64,000 nt of DNA from an uncultured Microbacteriaceae bacterium (lineage in GTDB: Bacteria > Actinomycetota > Actinomycetes > Actinomycetales > Microbacteriaceae). A program made the translations under genes and the position numbers. Each line of letters starts with the position of its first letter. Position 1 is the stretch's first letter. Below, piece by piece: positions 18,305 through 27,363 of this stretch. The notes below the pieces were generated by a model. The model was not told the DNA's origin. It was given only the letters and a program-made list of their open reading frames with translations, and ran no database searches. The stretch is taken from contig CAIOLM010000034.1 of NCBI GenBank assembly GCA_903859205.1, forward strand, positions 62,001 to 126,000, read 5' to 3'.

Positions 18305-19948
18305 GTGTCGGAACTCACTGGAATTGGCATCGGCCGGGGAATTGCCGCCGGCCCTGTTCGGTGCATGCCGGATCCGTTGCCCTTGCCCACCGACGACCCG
18401 TTCACCGGTGACGTCGATGCGGCCGTCGAGAAGACTGCCGCCGCCATGGGCGTTGTTGCGACGTGGCTCAAGGAGCGTGGGGCACACATCGGCGGCGAAG
18501 CACAGGCCATTCTCGAGGCCCAGGCCCTGATGGCCGGTGACCCCGCTCTGGTCAAAGACGTTGCCACCCGAATCGCGAATGGCTCCACTCCAGAGCGCGC
18601 GGTGTACGAAGCGTTCTTGTCGTTTCAAAAGTTGCTCGAAGGCATGGGCGGGCACATGGCTGAGCGCGCAACTGACCTCGCCGATGTGTCCCAGCGAGTG
18701 CGCGCCGAGCTTATGGGGGTTTCGGTGCCGGGTGTTCCTGAGTCAGATGCCCCGTTCATCCTCGTTGCTCACGACCTTGCGCCGGCAGACACCGCGCTTC
18801 TTGATTTCACCAAGGTCTTGGCTCTCGTCACTCGCGACGGCGGCCCGACCTCACACACCGCAATTCTGGCTCGCGCAAAGTCGATTCCAGCCATCGTCGG
18901 TGTGACGGGTGCCGATGGCTTGACCGATGGCACTCTCGTGGTTGTTGATGCGGGTTCGTCAACCGTTCGCGTGGGGGTGGATGACGCAGCGGTCGCCGCC
19001 GCTGCGGCCAAGCGCGAAGAGTGGCTGAACGCAGCCAAGGCACCCATCACTGACGGCGCTCTCAAGGACGGACATCTCGTTCCCTTGATGGCTAACCTCG
19101 GTTCGCCCGCGGAGGCGGCCGCTGCGGTTGAACTCGGGGCCGAGGGTGTGGGCCTGTTCCGAACCGAGTTTCTCTTTCTGGACTCGGCGACGGCACCCAC
19201 AGTTGAGCAGCAGGAGGCCCAGTACACCGAGCTTCTCAAAGCCTTCCCGGGCAAGAAGGTTGTCGCTCGTGTTCTCGATGCGGGTGCCGATAAGCCGCTC
19301 GCGTTCTTGAACGATGCCCAGGAAGAGAACCCGGCCCTCGGGTTGCGCGGCCTGCGTGCGCTACGCGCCAAGGAGAGCATCCTGCGTGACCAGCTGACCG
19401 CTCTGGCCAACGCCCAAAACAAGACCACCGCGCACCTGTGGGTCATGGCCCCGATGGTCTCGGATGCGCAAGAGACTGACTACTTCGTGGCACTGGCCAA
19501 AGAACTCGGCATCAAGGTCGCCGGCGTGATGGCCGAGGTGCCGTCTCTTGCACTCGTGGCCGAGCAGGTGCTCGAGACCGCCGACTTCGTGTCAATCGGA
19601 ACGAATGACCTCACGCAGTACACGATGGCCGCCGACCGCATGCTCGGTTCGGTTGCATCGTTCCAAGACCCGTGGCACCCCGCTGTGCTGCGCCTGATCA
19701 AGCAGCTCGGCGAGGCCGGCGCTGCAGCGGGCAAGCCCGTGGGCCTCTGCGGTGAGGCCGCGGCTGACCCTGACTTGGCCATCGTGCTCGTTGGTCTGGG
19801 CGTCACTACCTTGAGCATGACGCCGGCTGCGCTGGCCGACGTTCGGGCATCGATGCTGACGGTCACTCTCGAGGAGGCCAAAGCCCGCGCGGCTCGCGCA
19901 CTCAACGGTCGAACCGCAGCCGAGGCGTGCAAGCTCGGTACCCAGTAG
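18305..19948 (+). CDS. ptsI: phosphoenolpyruvate-protein phosphotransferase (EI)
   Basis: A 547-residue EI that transfers phosphate from phosphoenolpyruvate to HPr. The active-site His184 lies in GGPTSHTAILARAKSIP; the C-terminal PEP-binding barrel has GVGLFRTEFLFL, SIGTNDLTQYTMAADR and the catalytic Cys in VGLCGEAAADP. Length is slightly below the usual 570 residues. GTG start follows an AGGAG ribosome binding site. The gene faces the EIIA-EIIB-HPr set, so all general and sugar-side components except EIIC are encoded here. Confidence 0.95.
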   Translation: MSELTGIGIGRGIAAGPVRCMPDPLPLPTDDPFTGDVDAAVEKTAAAMGVVATWLKERGAHIGGEAQAILEAQALMAGDPALVKDVATRIANGSTPERAVYEAFLSFQKLLEGMGGHMAERATDLADVSQRVRAELMGVSVPGVPESDAPFILVAHDLAPADTALLDFTKVLALVTRDGGPTSHTAILARAKSIPAIVGVTGADGLTDGTLVVVDAGSSTVRVGVDDAAVAAAAAKREEWLNAAKAPITDGALKDGHLVPLMANLGSPAEAAAAVELGAEGVGLFRTEFLFLDSATAPTVEQQEAQYTELLKAFPGKKVVARVLDAGADKPLAFLNDAQEENPALGLRGLRALRAKESILRDQLTALANAQNKTTAHLWVMAPMVSDAQETDYFVALAKELGIKVAGVMAEVPSLALVAEQVLETADFVSIGTNDLTQYTMAADRMLGSVASFQDPWHPAVLRLIKQLGEAGAAAGKPVGLCGEAAADPDLAIVLVGLGVTTLSMTPAALADVRASMLTVTLEEAKARAARALNGRTAAEACKLGTQ

Positions 19949-19960
19949 CAACCCCACCGA

Positions 19961-20039
19961 CGACAACTTGGCTGCGCCCGCGGGGCCCCTATGGCTGCGC
20001 CATTTCCCCGACGCCCGGCCACACCCCAGCCAAGTGTCG
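19961..20039. repeat. intergenic inverted repeat downstream of ptsI
   Basis: CGACAACTTGGCTG (19961-19974) and CAGCCAAGTGTCG (20027-20039) are inverted copies with one base missing in the second; between them GGCTGCGCC occurs twice as a direct repeat. In RNA this would form a long stem capping the ptsI message, yet no U-run follows. It could be a terminator-like stem or a dispersed intergenic repeat; copy number elsewhere is not visible here. Confidence 0.5.
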
Positions 20040-20058
20040 CCAGTGGGCTTCCTGCAGC

Positions 20059-20064
20059 TAGCGT
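20059..20064 (+). promoter_or_regulatory. -10 hexamer TAGCGT, leaderless start of GNAT gene
   Basis: TAGCGT is 6 nt before the ATG at 20071; no Shine-Dalgarno sequence lies between. Confidence 0.5.
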
Positions 20065-20070
20065 GTAAAC

Positions 20071-20517
20071 ATGACGATTGAGGTTGTTGCTGTTGCACCT
20101 GAGCACAAAGCCGGCTGGCTGGCCATGTGGACCGGCTACCTCACCTTCTATAAGGAAGACTTGCCGTCAGCTCAGACCGAGCGCACGTGGCAGCGCCTTC
20201 TTGATTCCGAGTTCAACCTCAACGGTTTCGTTGCCGTGCGTGACGGCGCGGTCGTCGGGCTGACCAACTACTCGTTTACGAATTCAACCTGGGATGCGCA
20301 TCCGAACATTTATCTCGAAGACCTGTTCGTCGACGAAGCTCTGCGTGGCGAAGGATTGGGGCGCGCCCTGATTGAGGCCGTCACCGAAGTCGCTCGCGCT
20401 AACGGGTCGAAGCGGGTGCGGTGGATTACCCACAACACGAACGCCACCGCGCGCAAGCTGTACGACCAGGTTGCTGAGCTCTCGGAGTTCGTGATGTACG
20501 ACCGCACCGTCGACTAG
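20071..20517 (+). CDS. GNAT family N-acetyltransferase
   Basis: A 148-residue GNAT-fold acetyltransferase. Motif A, LEDLFVDEALRGEGLGRALIEAV (acetyl-CoA loop RGEGLG), lies at about 90-112, followed by RVRWITHNTNATARKLYDQV, typical of motif B. The substrate, a small amine or protein N-terminus, is unknown. The next gene starts 6 nt downstream on the same strand, so they are likely co-transcribed. Confidence 0.88.
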   Translation: MTIEVVAVAPEHKAGWLAMWTGYLTFYKEDLPSAQTERTWQRLLDSEFNLNGFVAVRDGAVVGLTNYSFTNSTWDAHPNIYLEDLFVDEALRGEGLGRALIEAVTEVARANGSKRVRWITHNTNATARKLYDQVAELSEFVMYDRTVD

Positions 20518-20523
20518 GGAGTC

Positions 20524-20898
20524 ATGATGGCTAGCAAATTTGAAACCCTCGAAGAATACTGCGCGAGTCTCGCTACGGCGCAGGGCAATGTTCGCGGTGA
20601 CACCGTCAAGCGCATCGTCACAACAATTCAGCTCGATTACCCGCGTGCGATTGTGAAGATTGCGTGGAACGTTCCTCAGGTCCAAATCGACGGCGAGTAC
20701 GTTTTTGGAATCAACGCCGCCAAAGGCTGGCTTGTGCTCGCGAGCTGGAACCCCGAGTCATTGCCATCTTTTGCCGCACGCCTCGAGGGATATGAGATGA
20801 ACGCGCGCACGTTCCGGGTGCCCATCGATTGGGAGCCCGATCGTGACCTGCTGCGAGACCTCGTTGCCGATCGTCTCGCCCAGCTGGGTAGTGCCTAG
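20524..20898 (+). CDS. DUF1801 / YdhG-like protein
   Basis: A 124-residue protein resembling the YdhG/YjbR-type DUF1801 fold, with AIVKIAWNVPQVQIDGEYVFG in the middle and WLVLASWNPESLPSFAARL after it. Homologues have been linked to iron handling by analogy only; function is not established. Two in-frame ATGs stand in tandem (20524 and 20527); AGGGAG is 5 nt before the second, which may be the true start. It ends four bases into sdhB, which is on the other strand. Confidence 0.7.
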   Translation: MMASKFETLEEYCASLATAQGNVRGDTVKRIVTTIQLDYPRAIVKIAWNVPQVQIDGEYVFGINAAKGWLVLASWNPESLPSFAARLEGYEMNARTFRVPIDWEPDRDLLRDLVADRLAQLGSA

Positions 20899-21635
20899 GC
20901 GCGACCGCGCAGAACTGCCTGCTTGACCTCGGCAATTGCCTGGGTCACCTGGATGCCACGGGGGCATGCGTCGGTGCAGTTGAAGGTAGTGCGGCAACGC
21001 CACACACCCTCTTTGTCGTTCAGAATCTCAAGGCGCTCTTTGGCGGCATCGTCGCGCGAGTCGAAGATGAAGCGGTGAGCGTTGACGATGGCGGCCGGGC
21101 CGAAGTATTGACCGTCGGTCCAGAAGACCGGGCACGAAGTGGTGCACGCGGCACACAGGATGCACTTGGTGGTGTCATCGAAGATCTCGCGGTTCGCAAT
21201 CGTCTGAACGCGCTCCTTGCCCTTTTCGGGTGTGGAGTTGGAGATGAGGAAGGGTTTGATCTCGCGGTAGGCCGCGAAGAACGGCTCCATGTCGACAATC
21301 AGGTCCTTCTCGAGCGGAAGACCCTTGATGGCCTCCACGTAGATGGGCTCAGTGATGTCGAGGTCTTTGATGAGGGTCTTGCAAGCCAAACGGTTGCGGC
21401 CGTTGATGCGCATGGCATCCGAACCACAAATGCCGTGTGCGCAGGAACGACGGAACGACAGGGTGCCATCCTGTTCCCACTTGATCTTGTGCAGAGCGTC
21501 AAGAACGCGGTCGGTCGAGAAGACCTCGACGTCGAACGACTCCCAGCGGGGCTCCTCGTCGGTTTCTGGCAGGAAACGGCGAACGATGAGGGTGATGGTG
21601 AAGGCCTGGATGGCGGCCGGTGCTGCAGTAGCCAT
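20895..21635 (-). CDS. sdhB: succinate dehydrogenase iron-sulfur subunit
   Basis: A 246-residue SdhB carrying electrons from the flavoprotein to the membrane anchor. The three clusters are visible: [2Fe-2S] in SCAHGICGSDAMRINGRNRL-AC, then CILCAACTTSCPVFW and CTDACPRGI for the [4Fe-4S] and [3Fe-4S] clusters. I start at the ATG at 21633-21635 (MATAAPAAIQAFTITLIV), 2 nt after the sdhA stop; the longer reading overlaps sdhA. Last gene of the sdhC-D-A-B operon. Confidence 0.96.
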   Translation of the reverse strand: MATAAPAAIQAFTITLIVRRFLPETDEEPRWESFDVEVFSTDRVLDALHKIKWEQDGTLSFRRSCAHGICGSDAMRINGRNRLACKTLIKDLDITEPIYVEAIKGLPLEKDLIVDMEPFFAAYREIKPFLISNSTPEKGKERVQTIANREIFDDTTKCILCAACTTSCPVFWTDGQYFGPAAIVNAHRFIFDSRDDAAKERLEILNDKEGVWRCRTTFNCTDACPRGIQVTQAIAEVKQAVLRGRA

Positions 21636-21637
21636 GT

Positions 21638-23443
21638 CTAGTACTTCCTCTCCATCGGCTGGTAGTTCGTGATGACGACCGGCTTCCATTCGAGCTTGAT
21701 GTGGTCAGCCTTCTTGCTGCCGTTGGGCTCGCCAACCTTGTAAGCCATGGTGTGCTTCATGTACTTCTTGTCGTCACGGTTGGGGTAATCGTCGCGCATG
21801 TGTCCGCCGCGGCTTTCCTTACGGTTGCGAGCGGTGACAACAGTGACCTCGGCGAGGTCGAGCAAGAATCCAAGCTCAATTGCCTCGAGAAGATCGGTGT
21901 TGTACCGCTTGCCCTTATCGGCGACCGAGATGTTCTTGTAGCGCTCACGCAGTGCGTGAATGACCGTGAGAACCCCGGTCAGTGACTCTTCGGTGCGGAA
22001 CACCTGAGCACCGCGGTCCATGTGCTCCTGGAGCTCGCGGCGGATCGAAGCAACGCGCTCGGTTCCGGTTCCGCTCTGCAGGTGCTCGATGAGCTCGCGT
22101 ACGTACTTTGCCGGGTCCTTGGGCAGTTCGACGAACTTCGCGGTCTGGGCGTAGTCAGCCGCGTTGTTTCCCGAGCGCTTTCCGAAGACGTTGATGTCGA
22201 GCAGCGAGTTGGTTCCCAGACGGTTTGAACCGTGTACCGAAACGCACGCGCACTCGCCGGCTGCGTACAGTCCGGGGATGACGGTGTCGTTGTCGGCGAG
22301 AACCTCGGCCTTGATGTTGGTGGGGATGCCACCCATTGCATAGTGGGCGGTGGGCATCACGGGTACGGGCTCAACGACCGGGTCGATACCTAGGTACGTG
22401 CGCGCGAACTCGGTGATGTCAGGAAGTTTGGTCTCGAGAACCTCAGCTCCGAGGTGCGTGCAGTCGAGCAGCACGTAATCCTTGAGCGGGCCAGCACCGC
22501 GACCCTCGGCAACCTCTTGCACCATGCAGCGCGAGACAATGTCACGCGGTGCGAGGTCTTTAATGGTTGGGGCGTAGCGCTCCATGAAGCGCTCACCGCT
22601 GGCGTTACGCAGAATCGCACCTTCACCACGAGCACCCTCAGTAAGAAGGATGCCGAGGCCCGCAAGACCGGTTGGGTGGAACTGGTAAAACTCCATGTCT
22701 TCGAGCGGAATGCCCTTGCGCCAGATGATTCCGACGCCGTCACCGGTCAGGGTGTGTGCGTTCGACGTCGTCTTGAAAATCTTGCCGAAGCCACCGGTGG
22801 CGAACACAATCGACTTGGCCTGGAAAACGTGGAGCTCGCCGGTTGCCAGCTCGTAAGCGACGACGCCCGAGGGCTTGGCTTTCTTGCCAGTGCCGGTCAT
22901 GACCAAGTCGAGCACGTAGTACTCGTTGTAGAACTCGATGCCGAGCTTGACGCAGTTCTGGAACAGCGTCTGCAGAATCATGTGCCCGGTGCGGTCAGCG
23001 GCGTAGCAAGCACGGCGAACCGGTGCCTTACCGTGGTCGCGCGTGTGGCCACCGAAGCGACGCTGGTCGATTTTTCCCTCGGGGGTGCGGTTGAACGGCA
23101 GGCCCATGTTCTCGAGGTCAATGACGGCGTCGATGGCTTCTTTGGCCAGGATCTCAGCGGCATCCTGGTCGACCAGGTAGTCGCCACCCTTGACCGTGTC
23201 AAAGGTGTGCCACTCCCAGTTGTCTTCCTCGACGTTGGCCAGGGCAGCCGCCATACCGCCCTGAGCTGCACCGGTGTGCGAGCGGGTGGGATACAGCTTG
23301 CTGATGACGGCCGTCTTTGCCTTGGGCCCAGCCTCAATGGCGGCGCGCATGCCGGCGCCACCGGCGCCAACGATGACGACGTCGTACTGGTGGTAGTGGA
23401 CGCCGTCCACGACCTTGCTCTCTTCGTGAATCTCAGATGACAC
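21638..23443 (-). CDS. sdhA: succinate dehydrogenase flavoprotein subunit
   Basis: A 601-residue flavoprotein oxidising succinate to fumarate in the TCA cycle and respiratory chain. It has the FAD-binding [17 protein letters not shown], the FAD-linked His in [16 protein letters not shown], the active-site [20 protein letters not shown] and the C-terminal LASR-type [16 protein letters not shown]. Full length. It is third in the operon sdhC-sdhD-sdhA-sdhB, with 33 nt after sdhD. Confidence 0.97.
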   Translation of the reverse strand: MSSEIHEESKVVDGVHYHQYDVVIVGAGGAGMRAAIEAGPKAKTAVISKLYPTRSHTGAAQGGMAAALANVEEDNWEWHTFDTVKGGDYLVDQDAAEILAKEAIDAVIDLENMGLPFNRTPEGKIDQRRFGGHTRDHGKAPVRRACYAADRTGHMILQTLFQNCVKLGIEFYNEYYVLDLVMTGTGKKAKPSGVVAYELATGELHVFQAKSIVFATGGFGKIFKTTSNAHTLTGDGVGIIWRKGIPLEDMEFYQFHPTGLAGLGILLTEGARGEGAILRNASGERFMERYAPTIKDLAPRDIVSRCMVQEVAEGRGAGPLKDYVLLDCTHLGAEVLETKLPDITEFARTYLGIDPVVEPVPVMPTAHYAMGGIPTNIKAEVLADNDTVIPGLYAAGECACVSVHGSNRLGTNSLLDINVFGKRSGNNAADYAQTAKFVELPKDPAKYVRELIEHLQSGTGTERVASIRRELQEHMDRGAQVFRTEESLTGVLTVIHALRERYKNISVADKGKRYNTDLLEAIELGFLLDLAEVTVVTARNRKESRGGHMRDDYPNRDDKKYMKHTMAYKVGEPNGSKKADHIKLEWKPVVITNYQPMERKY

Positions 23444-23476
23444 GATGCCTAGCTTTCGATTGTGTGGTGCGAGGAA

Positions 23477-23938
23477 TTACTTGAGGGTGCAGAACGAGGG
23501 AACGCCCGGAGCCAGCTGACCGTTGATCACGGGGCAGGGGTCGAACGTAGTGATGACGAGAAGACCGAGAACGATCAGCGCAACAACAGCGACCAGAACA
23601 CCCGACTTGAGGATGCGACCGAGCACGCGATTGGTCGAGTAGTCGTTGATGATGGTGCGCATACCGTTGCCACCGTGAATGAGGGCGAGAACGAGCATCA
23701 GGCCGTCCCATACCTGCCAGAAGGGGCTTGCCCACTTACCGGCGACGAAGGCGAAGTCGATACCGCGAACGCCTTCGCCGGCAACCATGTTCACGAACAG
23801 GTGACCGAAGATGAGAACGACAAGGACCACGCCCGAGGCGCGCATGTACAGCCAGCCCCACTTTTCCCAATTGACCGACTTGCCGGCCTTGCGGGGGGAT
23901 CGAGCGTAGGGGCTGCGAGGAGTTTGAATAGTCGTCAT
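23477..23938 (-). CDS. sdhD: succinate dehydrogenase hydrophobic anchor subunit
   Basis: A 153-residue anchor with three membrane helices (about 32-55, 72-92, 108-130); the basic N-terminus SPYARSPRKAGKSVNWEKWGW is cytoplasmic. With SdhC it forms the quinone site and binds heme through conserved His residues (IFGHLFVN and LALIHGGNGMR). The C-terminal tail contains a pair of Cys. It overlaps sdhC by 4 nt. Confidence 0.93.
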   Translation of the reverse strand: MTTIQTPRSPYARSPRKAGKSVNWEKWGWLYMRASGVVLVVLIFGHLFVNMVAGEGVRGIDFAFVAGKWASPFWQVWDGLMLVLALIHGGNGMRTIINDYSTNRVLGRILKSGVLVAVVALIVLGLLVITTFDPCPVINGQLAPGVPSFCTLK

Positions 23939-24360
23939 TTTCCGCTCAACTCCGCAACGATGTTGATGATCTGGCGGGGCAGGAAGCCGGCCATAAGAAC
24001 GACCCAGAGGCCGATGACAATCCAGAACATGGCTCGCTGGTACTTGACGCCCTTGCTCCAGTAGTCAACGAGGATGATGCGCAGACCGTTCAGCGCGTGG
24101 AAGATGATGGCACCAACAAGCGCGATTTCGCCCAGACCCATGATGGGCGTCTTGTACGAGCTCATGATGGCGTTGTAAGCCTCGGGGCTCAGGCGGACCA
24201 GAGCGGTGTCGAGGATGTGCACGAGGAGGAAGAAGAAGATGGCAACACCGGTGATGCGGTGGAGCACCCACGACCACATTCCTTCGCGGCCGCGGTAGAG
24301 CGTGCCAGCGACGCGCTCGCCCTTCTTGCGGCTCGCGCGGGGTTCCGAGATAACGGACAC
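23935..24360 (-). CDS. sdhC: succinate dehydrogenase cytochrome b556 subunit
   Basis: A 141-residue membrane anchor with three helices and the SdhC signature SWVLHRITGVAIFFFLLVHI, whose His ligands heme; ALNGLRIILVD follows. First gene of the operon. GTG start is preceded by AGAAGG about 9 nt upstream, so unlike many genes here it has a leader and a ribosome binding site. Divergent from manC. Confidence 0.93.
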   Translation of the reverse strand: MSVISEPRASRKKGERVAGTLYRGREGMWSWVLHRITGVAIFFFLLVHILDTALVRLSPEAYNAIMSSYKTPIMGLGEIALVGAIIFHALNGLRIILVDYWSKGVKYQRAMFWIVIGLWVVLMAGFLPRQIINIVAELSGK

Positions 24361-24491
24361 GAGACAACCCTTCTGGTTGCGTTGATTGCAATAACTTCAG
24401 CCACGGATCGACGTCGAACCGCAGCACGCCCAAAGTCTATGGCGGTTTTCAAGCGGCAGTAAGGCTCTCGGCGGGGGCAGGTCACGCCCGG

Positions 24492-24497
24492 TAGTGT
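24492..24497 (+). promoter_or_regulatory. -10 hexamer TAGTGT, leaderless start of manC
   Basis: TAGTGT is 6 nt before the ATG at 24504 in the 143-nt region shared with divergent sdhC. Confidence 0.55.
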
Positions 24498-24503
24498 GTA
24501 AAT

Positions 24504-25625
24504 ATGACTGAATCGGCACTGCCGCTAACTGGCTTTTACGCCGTTATTCCGGCCGGCGGAATAGGCTCCCGGCTTTGGCCGCTTTCGCGCGCCGATGCCC
24601 CCAAGTTTCTGCACGACCTCACCGGCTCGGGCTCCTCGTTATTGCGTGACACCTGGGACCGACTCGTGCCACTCGCGGGAGCCGACCGGGTCATGGTTGT
24701 CACGGGTCGAGCTCACCGAGCCGCCGTGGAAGAGCAGATTCCCGCGCTTGCCGATCTCAACGTGGTGCTCGAAAGCGAACCTCGCGATTCCTCGGCGGCT
24801 ATCGGCTTGGCTGCCGCAATTCTCGAAAAGCGTGAGCCAGGGGTTGTCATCGGATCGTTCGCGGCCGACCACGTGATTCGAGGCACTCGCTTCTTCACGC
24901 AGGCCGTTCGCGAGGCGGTTGCCGTGGCTCGCGCCGGGTACATCGCGACGATTGGCATTCGCCCCAGCGAGGCCGCGGTTGGCTTTGGTTACATCCATGC
25001 GCCCGGCAGTGCATCCATCGACGGCGCTCCGACCGCATTCGAGGTCGACAGCTTTGTTGAGAAGCCAAGCGCCCAGAAGGCCGAGGAGTACCTAGCCAGC
25101 GGGGACTACCTCTGGAACGCGGGCATGTACATCGCCAAGGCATCGGTGATTCTGGATGCGCTCGCTGTGACGGAGCCAGCACTGCACGCAGGGCTTATCG
25201 AACTCGCAGAGGCTTGGGACACCCCTACCCGAGGCGCAGTTGTCGACAAGGTCTGGCCCAAGCTCAAAAAAATCGCCATCGACTATTCGCTTGCCGAGCC
25301 GGCCGCTGTCGCGGGCAAGCTGATGACCATTCCGGGCGAGTTTGATTGGGATGACGTGGGCGACTTCGCATCCATCGCCAAGCTGCACTCGTCGGGCTAC
25401 AAGAAAGACCTCGCGATTCTGGGCGAGGGCGCGCGCGTGCTCTCTGACTCATCGAACGGAATCGTGGTCTCTGAAGCCGGTCGAACTATCGCGGTTGTTG
25501 GTGTCAAAGACATCGTCATCGTCGACACCCCCGATGCCCTGCTCATCACGACCACGGCGAATGCCCAGCGCGTAAAGAGCGTCGTAGACGCTTTGCGCCT
25601 TGCCGGCCGCGACGACGTGCTCTAG
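24504..25625 (+). CDS. manC: mannose-1-phosphate guanylyltransferase
   Basis: A 373-residue nucleotidyltransferase making GDP-mannose from mannose 1-phosphate and GTP. The N-terminus has PAGGIGSRLWPLSRADAPKF, the GDP-mannose pyrophosphorylase signature, and FVEKPSAQKAEEYLASGDYLWNAGM lies at about 175-200. The C-terminal beta-helix is short. With manA and manB encoded further right, the full route from fructose 6-phosphate to GDP-mannose is present. The add gene follows after 8 nt. Confidence 0.93.
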   Translation: MTESALPLTGFYAVIPAGGIGSRLWPLSRADAPKFLHDLTGSGSSLLRDTWDRLVPLAGADRVMVVTGRAHRAAVEEQIPALADLNVVLESEPRDSSAAIGLAAAILEKREPGVVIGSFAADHVIRGTRFFTQAVREAVAVARAGYIATIGIRPSEAAVGFGYIHAPGSASIDGAPTAFEVDSFVEKPSAQKAEEYLASGDYLWNAGMYIAKASVILDALAVTEPALHAGLIELAEAWDTPTRGAVVDKVWPKLKKIAIDYSLAEPAAVAGKLMTIPGEFDWDDVGDFASIAKLHSSGYKKDLAILGEGARVLSDSSNGIVVSEAGRTIAVVGVKDIVIVDTPDALLITTTANAQRVKSVVDALRLAGRDDVL

Positions 25626-25633
25626 GAAGCTGA

Positions 25634-26797
25634 GTGAGCTTGTCGAACCCTCAAGACGACCTTGCCCTCACCGTTGAGGGTGTTGACGTCACCACCCTCC
25701 CCAAGGTGTCGTTGCACGATCACCTCGACGGCTCTCTTCGCCCGGCTACCATCCTCGAACTTGCCGAGGCTGAGGGCATCGAGGTACCCGTTCTGACCGC
25801 TGACGAATTGGGTGCGTGGTTTGAGGCTCAGTCGAACGCTGGCTCGCTTGTCGAATACCTCAAGACCTTCGACCTCACCTGCGCGGTGATGCAGACTCGC
25901 GATGGACTCACTCGCGTCGCACGCGAGAGTGTGCTCGACCTCGCTGCCGACGGTGTTGTTTATGGCGAGCTTCGGTGGGCGCCCGAACAGCACCTGACCC
26001 GTGGGCTCTCGCTCGACCAAGTAGTCGAGTTTGTGCAGGAGGGCATCGAGCAAGGCGTGCAAGATGCAGCCGCTCTGGGCCGCGAAATCGATGCCCGTCA
26101 GATTGTGACCGCAATGCGTCACGCAGACCGCTCCCTCGAAATCGCCGAGCTCGCGATTCGTCACCGAAACCGAGGCGTCTTGGCCGGGGGAGTCGTGGGC
26201 TTTGACATCGCTGGTGCCGAGGCCGGGTTCCCTGCTTCGAAACACCGGGCGGCCTTTGATCTGCTCGCGGCTGAGCTCATGCCGGCCACGGTTCACGCCG
26301 GGGAGGCTGACGGTTTAGAGAGCATCCGTTCGGCGCTGCTCGACGGGCGCGCCCTGCGCCTGGGCCACGGTGTCCGGCTCGCAGAAGACGTGCGCGTTGA
26401 GACAATCGAGTCAGAGGTCACCACTGTGAGCCTGGGCGAGTTGGCGCAGTGGGTCAAAGACCGCGGCATTCCGCTCGAGCTCAGCCCGAGTTCGAACCTG
26501 CAGACCGGGGCCATCGCCGAGTGGGGGTCGACCATGGAGGCGCATCCGTTCGACCTTTTCTTCCAATTGGGGTTCGCCGTAACGGTCAACACCGACAATC
26601 GCCTGCAGTCGGCGACCACGCTCAGTCGCGAGCTCACTCTGCTTGCTGACGCGTTCGGTTACGGTGTCGCCGACCTCGAGGCTTTCCAGCTCAACGCTGC
26701 GATCGCCGCGTTCTTACCTCTCGACGAGCGTGAAGAATTGACCGAGCGCATTCACGACGGCTTCATGGATGCCGTGGCTGCGAGTCGCACACGATGA
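25634..26797 (+). CDS. add: adenosine deaminase
   Basis: A 387-residue amidohydrolase deaminating adenosine to inosine for purine salvage. Zinc and catalytic motifs in order: LHDHLDGSLRP, HAGEADG, LRLGHGVRL and VTVNTDN. The last reads NTDN instead of the NTDD of enterobacterial enzymes, a form I associate with actinobacterial members. GTG start lies 4 nt after an AGGAAG site. It overlaps the downstream kinase gene by 4 nt. The sequence around the start codon resembles a short intergenic repeat. Confidence 0.93.
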   Translation: MSLSNPQDDLALTVEGVDVTTLPKVSLHDHLDGSLRPATILELAEAEGIEVPVLTADELGAWFEAQSNAGSLVEYLKTFDLTCAVMQTRDGLTRVARESVLDLAADGVVYGELRWAPEQHLTRGLSLDQVVEFVQEGIEQGVQDAAALGREIDARQIVTAMRHADRSLEIAELAIRHRNRGVLAGGVVGFDIAGAEAGFPASKHRAAFDLLAAELMPATVHAGEADGLESIRSALLDGRALRLGHGVRLAEDVRVETIESEVTTVSLGELAQWVKDRGIPLELSPSSNLQTGAIAEWGSTMEAHPFDLFFQLGFAVTVNTDNRLQSATTLSRELTLLADAFGYGVADLEAFQLNAAIAAFLPLDEREELTERIHDGFMDAVAASRTR

Positions 26798-27354
26798 AAA
26801 AAGATCTCGACGGTTTGGTTCAGTTGATCGAGTCCAAGCGCGGACTCGGTCCATACGTGGTGTCAATCGAGGGGATTGGCGGAGCAGGAAAATCGACACT
26901 CGCCGCACACCTCGCGCTTGCTATCAACGACAGCGCGGTCGTGCCGATGGACGACTTTCTCATCAAAGAGACGATTCTCGACCGCCGCAACGAAGACCAC
27001 TATGACCTGCTGCGCCTCGAGCGCGAGGTGCTCATCCCGTTCACACAAGGTCTGCCGTTCAACTACCGCCGACTCAACTGGAAGACCAACACCATCGAGC
27101 CCATCGACGGAATGATCGACTCGAGTCTGGTGATTCTTGAGGGCATCTGTGCGTACCACCCGCAGGTGGAGGAGTACACGAATCTCAGGGTGTGGGTGGC
27201 TACTCCGCCTGACCAAGCTATGAAGCGCGGTCGAGAGCGAGACGCCGAAAACGAGAACATCGATTATTGGGGCATCTGGCGCAACTGCGATGTCGCGTAC
27301 TGCGCCGAGTTCGACCCCAGCGGTCGGGCCGACGTGATCGTGTCTGGTGTTTAG
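26794..27354 (+). CDS. uridine kinase-like P-loop protein
   Basis: A 186-residue P-loop kinase of the uridine kinase/phosphoribulokinase superfamily: Walker A SIEGIGGAGKST (about 24-35), PMDDFLIKE at the position of the phosphate-acceptor Asp, the lid-like YRRLNWKTNT and VILEGICAYHPQ. Nucleoside phosphorylation fits its 4-nt overlap with adenosine deaminase, suggesting a nucleoside salvage pair; the exact substrate is not certain. Confidence 0.8.
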   Translation: MKKDLDGLVQLIESKRGLGPYVVSIEGIGGAGKSTLAAHLALAINDSAVVPMDDFLIKETILDRRNEDHYDLLRLEREVLIPFTQGLPFNYRRLNWKTNTIEPIDGMIDSSLVILEGICAYHPQVEEYTNLRVWVATPPDQAMKRGRERDAENENIDYWGIWRNCDVAYCAEFDPSGRADVIVSGV

Positions 27355-27357
27355 GCT
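27352..27357 (+). promoter_or_regulatory. -10 hexamer TAGGCT, leaderless start of DUF1622 gene
   Basis: TAGGCT is 6 nt before the ATG at 27364; its first three bases are also the stop codon of the preceding kinase gene. Confidence 0.5.
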
Positions 27358-27363
27358 TTAGCC

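Noticed and set aside
22454-23440. 328-codon plus-strand frame opposite sdhA
   Set aside because: Antisense shadow of a certain sdhA gene; no recognisable domain.
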